Notes under the pieces: generated by a model
What the model was told of the DNA's origin: nothing
Databases searched by the model: none
Seen by the model: only the letters and a program-made list of their open reading frames with translations
Translations under genes and position numbers: made by a program
Assembly: GCA_914767715.1 (NCBI GenBank)
Contig: OU612066.1
Span: 16,683,001-16,747,000, forward strand
Source of the DNA: Membranipora membranacea
Lineage: Eukaryota; Bryozoa; Gymnolaemata; Cheilostomatida; Membraniporidae
DNA length: 64,000 nt
Direction: 5' to 3'
Shown: positions 35,633-45,157 of the stretch, piece after piece
Layout of the letters: each line of letters opens with the position of its first letter
Numbering within the stretch: the stretch's first letter is position 1

Positions 35633-37194
35633 ATGCATATCATCGGTTACTTTGGAGTGTTTGTGGCACTGTTTTTTTCTCACACATACTCTAATTATGT
35701 GGTAAGTTAAATATAATAATTTTATGATAGATTATATTATTGAGAGGATATTTTTGAACTTTGTGTTTCAAATTTTGTTAGTATTGAGTAAGGAGCTTGC
35801 TCTCTGAAGATAACTAGGGTACCACATGAGGTCTAATGTAATGCCAAGATATGATTTAAAGACCATATCGAGATTAAAGAAGCCAATATTGATGATCATG
35901 GTGTTCAGATATTTAAACTAGCTTGGTCTGCTCAAACTCTGGAGCTAAGGAGTTGTCATTTTTTTATACCAGGAGGGAACAATTCCTACTAAATAGGACA
36001 GCTTTGAGAAATAAAAAAACTACCCTAACCATGAGAAAATGTAAAGCGCTTATATGTTATAGTATTTTATAGTAATATGACGTCATGCAAAACACTCTGC
36101 ACTCTTGTGGAGAAAACCTTTGAGGATCAGCTGAGGCTGCTGTCAGCATATATGATAATAATGGTGGCGTTGTGCAAACACCTCTGTGGTTACAAGCGCT
36201 TAGTGTGTTTTGACCATAATACTGATTGTATATATATATGACTACGATTATTTTGTAGATTGATAGCCTTGGGCACTTCCATTACAGTCATGGAATGCTT
36301 GAGAGTATGTTGCAAGACCGCAACAGCACTGAAAATGGCATTCAGGGTATGGTGACAGGATTTGGCAAACAGAACAGTTCCAGTTCTAGTTTAATCTTTG
36401 AGATGGATGAGAAATTCTTAACCTTTCTGATGATAGGACCTGACAAAGTTATGGCAGCCACAGATGCAGTTGCTTGTGTTCCGCAGACATATCAGCAACC
36501 TGCACGGTTGAGGCCCCACCACAGCTTGAGTTCAGATGACTTTGTGAGGGGGCATGAGATGGCCGATGAAAGTGAAAAGTCAACTGGAACATCTGTACAA
36601 TCTACATTTTACCTTGGACCTCGACCGTCTCCTCCCTCACCTAGACCTACACCTTTAGGTAAACCTCCACCACCAAGACCGTCACCTATTGGCAGAAATC
36701 TTCAAACTCAGTGTACTGGTAGTCCTGTATTTGTTAGCCCCCCTCCAACCAATAATGAGCCTAGATCTACAGCTATCTCTGCAAAGACTAGGCCAAAACC
36801 AAAACCAACACCACCCCCGCCAAGACCTTTTGGCAGAGTTTTTCCAAATATGAGAGCTGATGAGTTTGGTGTCCCTAAACCTAAACCTCCACCACCGCCA
36901 CCAAGACCACATGTTCCCAGGCCTAGACCAACCAATGGTCCCCGCCGTAAACTATACCTAGGCCTGAATAAATCCTATGCCTGTTCCGAGACCAAAAACA
37001 AATCTAGTTTCCAAATAACCAGACGAATTCAGATGGATGAGCTTGGAGGCCCTGCACCACCTCCACCACCACCACCACCAGCGCCCAGGCCTAGACCAAC
37101 AAGACCAATTCCTCCCGGCTTCTGTCCGTTAGCAATTCCCAGACCCAAACCTTATCTACACACTCCTCCGAGATCAAAACCAAAATTCATCTAA
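35633..37194 (+). CDS. Secreted proline-rich protein, family copy B2
   Basis: There are two exons: 35633-35701 (23 codons; MHIIGYFGVFVALFFSHTYS signal peptide) and 36259-37194, for a product of 334 aa. The intron is 557 bases with GTAAGT and TTTTGTAG ends. The first codon of exon 2 is ATT where B1 and B3 have ATG, so translation must start in exon 1 or at a later Met; this supports the spliced model for the whole family. The conserved N-terminal segment is present (LIFEMDEKFLTFLM, VPQTYQQP). The proline-rich part is shorter than in B1: the DPRRPPRPAPRP block is missing and only one NKSYACSETKNKS module remains. It ends PPRSKPKFI. An AATAAA lies near 37481. Function unknown; secretion inferred. 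Confidence 0.78.
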
Positions 37195-38707
37195 GGTTTT
37201 CCTGGACATGGTGTAACCCACACTAGAGTAGGTAGAGATATAATGTTTTGAAGTTGAACATGATTTTGCCTCTGCATCTTAGTAGCTTATCTGACAAATA
37301 ATGTCTCCGCACTTTCATGCTTAAAACTTTGGAATATTTATTGCTTGAATAGTCTTCTGAGTATGGTCATAGTATTTTGTTTATGAATGGCACTTCCTTC
37401 CTTACTACTGACAATCATAATATGTAATACAATTTTTGATGCTGCCAGATAAAGCTGCTTTAAAAACCTCATCTGAAATAAATGTTATATAAAATTTATC
37501 AATGACTTTTGTTGTTGGGATTTGAAGTTTTGGTATTTTCATTCTGAAGTAGGTAGGGCATATCATGTAACCTGCATGCAACACACGGAGTCTTGCAAAT
37601 AGTCAAATCAAAAGTTTAGCCCAATCGATCTGAATCAATACTTCGTACAAAGAGTTGTCTCTCTTGTGTTTAAAGGTGTGCAACTCCCAACTAAACTTCA
37701 ACTTTCTGTGTAACAACATTTTTTATTGAGGTTTACTGAAGAACAATATGAACCCTTGTACTTGCACCACATCGTACTAAACAGTCCTCCTTGAAGACGA
37801 TTATCCTGCCTATTATCAAAATAGCACAACGCGCCATGACGTGACGTCATGCTGAAACCAATGTTTTCGGAATCAGTGTTCCATTAGCTTCCAACGATGT
37901 ATAAAATGTCCAAATCGGTCAGCGTTGGTATCATAACCTTAAGTTATAACAGCAAAAGAGCCAATTCCCTTCCTAGAGTAGAGAAACATTCTTCCATATC
38001 GGCCTGATGTTGATCTCATATGGATAGCGGAAGTAGGCAGCACCATCAACCAAGTAGTCTGAAAACCCCTATCAAGTTAAACTATTTGAAGAAGAAAATC
38101 TATCCATTGGAAGAAGACAACTCTTATCAGCCAAAAGTTATCAGTATTGTTTCACCTGGTTTGACTGATCATTAATCATTATATATCTTAGGACAATGAC
38201 ACAGCCAGTGTTCGGGATGGCGATCTCAGCCGTATGCAGGTCTTAATGACTGCCTGCGACACTTAGTGACTGCATACAGCCGCGATTGTCATCCCAAATG
38301 CCATTAAGGGCTGGCTGTTGACAGTGCTACAAGTAGATATTGTGCCAATGTCTGGCTAGTATAGGAGGAAAACATGAGCATCATATCAGGGATGGTCTCC
38401 TCAGAGAAGTTACAATTATTGGTATATTCTGACAGTTGTGGTACCTAATGTAGCATTGCCTTATGGCATGTTTTGTCGTGAATAGTCCAACAGTATAACT
38501 AACCTTTGCTTGGTCAGTGTTATCTTGCTGGCTGGTTGTTGTGGATATCTGGACAACTACATTATTGTGATATCAGGCGGTAGGGATATTTCTTCATCTT
38601 TATTGAGAATATGTTCTAGGAAAAACTACACAAACTAAATGTGACGAGGTCTTGGCGAGGATCAATGACGACGGTCTGATGATCCAAGAAAATAGCATTG
38701 TATAGTA
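37195..38707. other. 3' flank of B2, noncoding duplicated DNA
   Basis: Nearly identical to 32650-34159, with only scattered single-base differences by eye. It contains TGACGTCA at 37842-37849 and the hairpin at 38202-38317. No coding exon was seen. Confidence 0.6.
38202..38317. mobile_element. Hairpin insertion, unit B2
   Basis: Second copy of the hairpin at 33654-33769, with the same CAGCCAG/CTGGCTG ends and internal GCAG pairing. It was carried here by the segmental duplication rather than by independent insertion. Confidence 0.6.
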
Positions 38708-39055
38708 TTAAACTATAGAAAATAAATGTCGATGTATATTAAGAAGCTTGCCCATCAGTACTTTATAGTCTGAGTACATTTTACGTACTTTGTGGATATC
38801 CATGTTTTCAGTACGGGTGGTGTCAACTAAGACCTTACTCCACTGGTAATGCGGGAACAGTCCCACAGTCTTTGTTGCACTAAGACTCACTTTGTTTTTT
38901 TGTGTGATATATTGGGTTGACTTTGATGAATTCGAAAGACTCTGAGCAATGTTTTTTGGAAACACCTTCGATTGAAATATCATGGCACCTGCAATGAAAG
39001 ATAATGTGATTAGAAGTAAAGAAGAGACGACTAAGTTTGTCAGAGTTGTCCCCAT
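38708..39055 (-). CDS. Duplicated GT92 3' exon with new N-terminus (unit B2), 115 aa
   Basis: Sister of the frame at 34160-34507 and the same length. It starts MGTTLTNLVVSSLLLITLSF, runs into GAMIFQSKVFPKNI and ends LNIHRHLFSIV. It carries the same loss of the HHYRHYD region. It differs from the sister by several amino acids but by no frameshift or stop. An orphan family promoter (TATATA at 39202-39197) lies about 145 bases upstream. Expression is unknown. It is inactive as a glycosyltransferase because the DxD exon is absent. Confidence 0.55.
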   Translation of the reverse strand: MGTTLTNLVVSSLLLITLSFIAGAMIFQSKVFPKNIAQSLSNSSKSTQYITQKNKVSLSATKTVGLFPHYQWSKVLVDTTRTENMDIHKVRKMYSDYKVLMGKLLNIHRHLFSIV

Positions 39056-39196
39056 TTACTGCTCAGCCGCTAATACACGCTGGCCGCCATTTCTGTTAGG
39101 AACTCTCAATTGATACCTGCTGATCGACATTTAATCCAGGCAGAGAAGGTTATGACTAGACAAGATCCATAAGTGGCCGAAATATTCACCTGTCAC

Positions 39197-39245
39197 TATA
39201 TACCCTAGTGATTTCCCTATTTATATCCAGGTTATGAATCATTGT
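39197..39245 (-). promoter_or_regulatory. Orphan minus-strand family promoter (unit B2)
   Basis: Minus-strand AATGATTCATAACCTGGATA, AAATAGGGAAATCACTAGGG and TATATA (39202-39197). It faces the GT92-derived frame at 39055-38708, not a proline-rich gene. Confidence 0.63.
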
Positions 39246-39849
39246 CACCACACTGTACGCCTATACTTACCTAACTACAGCACTTATCAGAACGTTCTAC
39301 GTAAATCCGTAAAAAGAGAATTCCAGGTTTTTGTGCTTATTTTGTTTTTCCTAGATTTTGAAGTACACTTGGTTGAGCATCCTTTTGGCATGGACGAATA
39401 TGGTCCCAGATCCAGTATACTCATTGATTGTACAGATAACAAAGCTCCTGAGATCAACAGTGTCAGGCTACTCTGAGGGGTTCCCACAAACCTGAAACTA
39501 AATCTTAGTATAAATAAGGGGCTTTCAAAGTGAAAGCTGCAAACAATCATTGTTTGGTTTCTTTTTATTGAGGGAACTGGCCAAAACTTTCTTTGTAACT
39601 GCCGTATGAGGAGACTTTTTAAATGGGGGATGCTTTGGCACAGTCACTTATCATCCATGATTCAATAATTTCATAAATCATCTCAATTTGGGAATATCCC
39701 ACCGTGCCTCTCTGCACACTGCAGTTACAAAGAAACGCAAATCAAATAAAAAACAAATCACAAAAACCTGGAATTCTTGTTTTATGGTTATACGTAGAAT
39801 AGTGTGATAATGCGTGGGAGTGTGGTAAGAAGGTATACAGTGGGGTGCC

Positions 39850-39897
39850 AATGACTCATAACCTGGATATAAATAGGAGAAGCACCAGGGTATATAA
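39850..39897 (+). promoter_or_regulatory. Promoter of proline-rich copy B3
   Basis: CAATGACTCATAACCTGGAT, AAATAGGAGAAGCACCAGGG and TATATAAA (39891-39898) lie about 105 bases before the ATG at 40001. The upstream element here is a perfect TGACTCA, the consensus for AP-1-type bZIP factors; other copies have TGATTCA. Confidence 0.68.
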
Positions 39898-40000
39898 ATG
39901 GAATCACTGTGACAGCTGACACAAAATAAGGCGAGTCACCAGATAAGGTCTGTGGACAGACCCGATTGCTGACTACAAGAGAGACCAAGCAAACCTAATT

Positions 40001-41620
40001 ATGTATATCGCCTGTTACTTTGGAGTGTTTGTGGCACTGTTTTTCTCTCACACATACTCCAGTCATATGGTAAGTCAAATAGCATATTTTTACAATAGAT
40101 TATATCCTTGAGTTTTGTTTCAATTTTTGTTTTGATAGAGTCAGGAGCTATTTCTCTGAATATAAATAGAGTGGAGCCCACATGAGGTCTAATGTTATCT
40201 CAAGGCGTTATTCAAATACCATGTCGAGACACATTGATGTTCATAGTGCGGAGATATTTAACATAACTTGGTCTGCTTAAACTTTGGAGCTAAGGAGTTG
40301 TCATTTGTTTTGCCAGGTGGGAACAACTTGAATTAAATAGGACAGCTTCGAGAAGTCAAACAGTTGCAACGTCAAAACCATAATTAAATGTATAGGGCTT
40401 ATATGTTAGTGATATGACGTCATGCAAATAACTCTGCATGTTGAGGTTACAACCGCTGATCAAACTTCTGAGGATCAGCTGAGGCTGCTGTCAGCATCAA
40501 TGTTAACTATGGTGACATTGTGTAAACCTCTGAGGTTTCAACTGCTAAGTGTGTATTGACCATAGTACTGATGACATATGTGATTACTATTATTTTGTAG
40601 ATGGATAGCTTTGGACATTTCCATTACAGTCATGGATTGCTTGAGAGTACGTTGCAAGACTGCAACAGCACTGAAAATGGCGTTCAGAGTATGGTGACAG
40701 GATTTGGCAAACAAAACAGTTCCAGTTCAGCCATCAATACGGATGAGCAATTCCTAACTTTTCTGATGTTTGTACCTGGCCAAGTTATGACAGCAATTGA
40801 TGGAGTTGCTCCTGTTCCGCAGACATATCAGCAACCTGTATGGCTGATGCCGCAGCACAGTTTCAGTCCAGGTATTATTGTTGCTAGGTACGAGATGACT
40901 TATGAAAATGAAAAGTCAACCAGAACATCTAAAGTTTACCTTGGACCTCGCCCGTCTCCTCCCTCACCTAGACCTACACCTATAGGTAAGCCTCCACCAC
41001 CAAGTCCATCACCTATTGGCAGAAATCTTCAAGGGCAGTTTACTATTGGTCCAGTATTTGTTTGTCCTCCCCCAGCTGAGAATGAGTCTAGATTTGGACC
41101 TATCACCTCTAAGGCTAAACCAAAACTGAAGGAAGTACCAACCTCGCTAATACCATTGAGCAGAGGTTTACCAAATATGGACCTTGACCCTGGTAAACCA
41201 CCTTTTACAAAGCCGAAGCCAAAGCCAAGACCAAGACCAAGGCCTAATGCTCCCCGCCGTAACCCCGACCCTCAAACCAGTAATGAGCCTCGATTGACAG
41301 CTATCACTGCAAGGACAAAGCCGAAACCCAAACCAACACCACCGCCGCCGAGACCTCATGGCAGAGTTTTTCCAAATGTGAGAGCTCATGAGTTTGGTGT
41401 TCTTGCACCACCTCCTCCACGACCATCAGCTCCCAGGCCTAGACCAATGACTCCCAGGCCTAGACCAACAAGACCAATTCCTCCCGGCTTCTGCCCGCTA
41501 GCAATTCCCAGACCCAAACCCAATCCTCGCCCTCCTCCGAGACCAAAACCAAAGCCTGCTCCCAGACCACCGGGCAAACCAAAATTCATTTCGTCTGAGG
41601 ATTTCTTAGACATGGTGTAA
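40001..41620 (+). CDS. Secreted proline-rich protein, family copy B3
   Basis: There are two exons: 40001-40069 (23 codons; MYIACYFGVFVALFFSHTYS signal peptide) and 40601-41620, for a product of 362 aa. The intron is 531 bases. The N-terminal family segment is present (MDSFGHFHYSHGLLEST, VPQTYQQP). The proline-rich part has KPKPRPRPRPNAPRRNP and RPIPPGFCPLAIPRPKPNP, and it lacks the NKSYACSETKNKS module found in the other copies. The C-terminus SSEDFLDMV is longer than in B1 and B2, which seem to have lost a few bases here. A TGACGTCA site lies in the intron (40415-40422) and an AATAAA near 41898. Function unknown. It lies in the unit that still borders the intact GT92 gene, so it may be the parent of B1 and B2. 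Confidence 0.8.
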
Positions 41621-43032
41621 CCCGTACTAAAGTGGCAAAGATTTATAGTTGAACATGATTTTGCTTCTGCATATTATTAGCTAAACTGATAAATAGTATC
41701 CTCACACCTTCATGCTCTCATAACTTTGGAATATTGCTTGAACAATTTTCTTAATATCATTATAGTATTGTAGTATTGTAGTATCTTGTTTATAAATGGT
41801 TCTTCCTTTTTCCTTTTGTATTCACTGACAATCATAATAATTGATGTATTTTTTGTTGCTGCAAGATTTAGCTGCTTTGAAAACTTCATCTAAAATAAAT
41901 GTTATATAACTTTTGACATTTTGAACTTTTGTTGTTGTCATTCTTGTTTTGGGACTTTCATTCTGAAGTAGATAGTGCGATTCATGTAACCTGCATACAA
42001 CCCACGGAATCTTTGCAAATAGTGACATCAACAGTTTACCCTTTTGATCCAGTATAGATTCGCTATATGAAGTGTTGTCTCTCTTGTATTTAAAGGTGCG
42101 CGACTCCCAACTAAACTTCAACTTTTTGTTTTACAACATTATTGACTTATTTATTGAGATTTGCTAAGAGTTTAAAATCAAAGCAATTTCAAAATAACTT
42201 GGAATACGCTACTGCAAAAACTTGTTGCAATCCACACGTGGATGTTGCACATGGACGTTTCGTGACAGGACATATGACCTGCGGGAGCCATCAAAACGAC
42301 CAAACAAACAAAATCATGAGCATCTCTTATCTGGCTATATCACAGGAAGTAATGCGCATACATCCTTGAAACTTTACAATAATGTTATTGGACACATTGA
42401 AGGATATAATGTTAAACCAAGAAGATGATTGACCAATTAGCCCAGAAGTTATGAATGAAGCAACATGGTATATAATTAGTAATGTAGGAGAACCAATTCC
42501 CTTCCTAGAGTAGTGAACCATTCTTTCATATCGCCTTAATACTGATCTCATATGGACAGTGGGAGTAAGCAGTACCATCGACCCAGTTGTCTGCGAACCC
42601 CTCTCAAATCAAACTATCTGAAGGTGGAATTCTGGACTATGTACTATGCTACAAGGAAATATTGCGTCAATATCTGGCTAGAAGCGAATAAAAGTCATGT
42701 CAGAGATTGTCTCCTCCGAGAAGTTACAACTACTGATATCTGACAGTTGTTGTACCTACTTGTGGCATTGCCCTAAGGCATATAATTCAGAGTTATCAAA
42801 GTTTAGGCATATCAAAATGATTTAGATTGCCAAATAAAGTATTAAAAAAAAGAATGTCATGAACAGTCCAACGATATCACTAATTTTGGTTGGTTATTGG
42901 AGTTATCTAGTTAACTGGTTGCTGTGGATATCTTGACAACTGCAATATTGTAATAACTGGCTGTAGGGATATTTTTTCATTTTTATTGAGAATATTTACA
43001 AAGAAAAACTATATCAATTAAATGGGTCTTGG
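41621..43032. other. Noncoding interval between convergent B3 and GT92
   Basis: 3' UTRs of B3 and GT92. It is more distantly similar to the flanks of B1 and B2 and lacks their hairpin insertion. AATAAA on the minus strand near 42981-42986 fits the end of the GT92 transcript. Short open frames at 42142-42428 have no recognisable features. Confidence 0.55.
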
Positions 43033-45147
43033 TCAAGGCGCGGATATAAGACCGCAGGCTGATGATCTCACAACAACGCATTCTCTATTAAATAAATGTT
43101 GATATGTGTTTAAAAGCTTGCCCATCATTTGAGTCATGTGATTGTCTTCAGACATAACCTCATGTGTGTTATCATAATGTCTGTAGTGATGGACAACTCC
43201 AATATCTGGCTTTACATTCAGTACTTCATAGTCCGAGTACATTTGACGTACTTTGTGGATGTCCATGATTTCAGTACGGGTGGTGTCAACCAAGACTTTA
43301 CTCCATTGGTAAAGCGGGAACAGTCCCACAGTCTTTGTTGCACTTAGACTCACTATCTTGTTCTTGGCGATGTACTTGGTTGACTTAGTTGAATTCGTGA
43401 GATTCTGAACAATGTTTTTTGGGAACATCTTTGACTGGAAAATCATGGCACCTGTAATGAAAGATGATATGACTCAATAAAGTCTGAGCTAGAATTTGGA
43501 ATTTCTCCCCATTTCCTGCTCAGCTGTCAATATATGCTGTTGAGGGTAACCTTGTCACAAAGCTACTTTTTTGTTTTAAGGGTACCCCCTGCCCCCCCCC
43601 CCCCCCTAAACAATAGGGAGGACTATCAGTAACTAGGCAGGAACAGCAAATTAACTCAAAATGATAGAAAATCTAGGCGCTATTTATAATTTGCCAAAGT
43701 GTCCACCTGTCAATAAAGTTTGTTGTGTGTCTAATGACAGCATGTTACATAATTGGTAAACCATTGAGAGAACCTCTAGTAATAATAGCGGATCAGCATC
43801 AATGTCATTGCTTTATTTTGAGAAGCATTTTTTAAATCAACCTGCCAAATATGTCATAAGAGATTTATTGAGTTACAGGTTTGAGGTGCCTGAAGATCTC
43901 CTTATTCATCAGCTCTTTGGTGGCGTCCATGACTGTGGACAGCACACAATTTAAGTTACAAAAAGCAACTAACCTGCATTTGGTCTGTCTTCTTTGAGAA
44001 AGTCGACCATATCATACCAGTCACTATGCATTCTAGGAACCAACACCTCATCGATGTCTATGAAAGCCAGATATTGAGCTTTGTTTCTGTGGTTGTGCAG
44101 GCAGTGGGCGTAGGCGGCCTTCTGAGCAAATGCATGAGTCTGTTTCAATAGATCGCCAAGCCTCCATTTGTAGACAGTAACCATTTCTAGTCGCTGCAGC
44201 ATTACCTCAATCTTTGGGGATGCATCAGTCAAGTAAAAATAGAAATGTTCGGCTCCGTACATTGTATTAGCAGCTATATAATGTCTGATGGCATAAGTGT
44301 CATTGAAACTCTTCACTATAGGTTCAACACATACAGCGAATGTGTATTGAAAACCATAACCACTCGGAATCAGTCGTAAATCCAAAGGAAGTTGCACTGA
44401 ATGTGAGTTATCTCTACTTGATGACAATACAGTCAATGCAGGATTGTGAAAACGGCTTTTACACTGATATAGATAACTGTCCAATGTCTGCCCTTCCCAC
44501 GGAGAGAACGTAGAGATATGATAGTAAGATTCCAACGGTACAGTCTCGTTAATTCCAGATCTGTCAAAGACCATGCACATTAAATCGTCTAGAAAGCTGG
44601 AGTTGTCGGCCATCGGGCCCAAACCAACCACCTTCACTGTCCCTATTGTTGCGTCATAGTGAGCTGAGTATACTAACACATCAGGGCGGCCTACTGGGTG
44701 AAAATCTGGGTGTAAACTTCTTAGGATAGCTTTTTCTGAATGTTCTACGGAAAATTTATGTGATTTATCTCCGATACTATCTTTGGTATTTCTAACCAAT
44801 TTAGGTTTTTCTTCTAAGCTCGGCTGGCTGTTCTCACCGTGTTGAATACTCTGAATATAAAGTTGATTAGCTTTAGTATCCATTGGAAGGGGTGCGTCAT
44901 CTTCCATCTCTCGATGCTCATCTTTTAGCTTGTTGTTATAAGCCAGCTCACTGTTTCTAATCCTAGCTTTGGTTAGTATCTTCCTTATTCTGAAATCTCC
45001 AAAAGTTTTATTTGCGCCAAATCTTTTGGCTCTGTTGGTGTTGACTGAATTTGAGAGTTGATTAGTGTTGAGATGAAATAAAGACAGAATCCCAAGGCCT
45101 ACCAGTATGACGCATATGAACGACAACTTCCTGATGAAGCTAGCCAT
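43033..45147 (-). CDS. Glycosyltransferase family 92 (DUF23) protein, complete
   Basis: There are two coding exons on the minus strand: 45147-43974 and 43451-43033. The intron begins GTTAGT and ends TTACAG, with phase 1 at both sides. The product is 530 aa. A type II signal anchor is at about residues 8-25 (LSFICVILVGLGILSLF), followed by a Lys/Asn/Ser-rich stem to about 150. The catalytic domain shows CVEPIVKSFN, HFYFYLTDAS and the DxD motif AFIDIDEVLVPR (D364, D366). Exon 2 supplies AMIFQSKMF, SKVLVDTTRTEIMDIHKV and HHYRHYD (479-485), all typical of the family's C-terminal part. GT92 members in animals and plants are beta-galactosyltransferases of the secretory pathway; the acceptor here is unknown. 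A TTTTAG lies 10 bases upstream of the ATG, suggesting a 5' UTR intron. Exon 2 is the source of the fragments at 34.2-34.5 and 38.7-39.1 kb. Confidence 0.9.
43592..43606. repeat. Poly-C run (15)
   Basis: Homopolymer in the GT92 intron. Similar runs are at 27066-27079 (14 C) and 49588-49602 (15 G). Their exact lengths are prone to sequencing error. Confidence 0.9.
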
Positions 45148-45157
45148 CTAAATAGCC

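Larger units (their letters stand above)
29700..43550. repeat. Three tandem segmental units, each proline-rich gene plus GT92 3' exon
   Basis: The units are about 29.7-34.64, 34.65-39.18 and 39.19-43.54 kb. Each has a minus-strand promoter arm, a plus-strand promoter, a two-exon proline-rich gene, similar 3' DNA and a GT92 last exon on the minus strand. Units 1 and 2 are nearly identical after the proline-rich gene. Unit 3 is more diverged and contains the intact GT92 exon. Confidence 0.85.

Noticed and set aside
39999-40181. Minus-strand frame over B3 exon 1
   Set aside because: Antisense to the signal-peptide exon and intron start; no features of its own.
43865-43932. Alternative last GT92 exon after a 41-base intron (MDATKELMNKEIF...)
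   Set aside because: Splice sites and phase fit, but the protein would lose the conserved C-terminal GT92 segments found in the exon at 43451-43033. At most a minor isoform.
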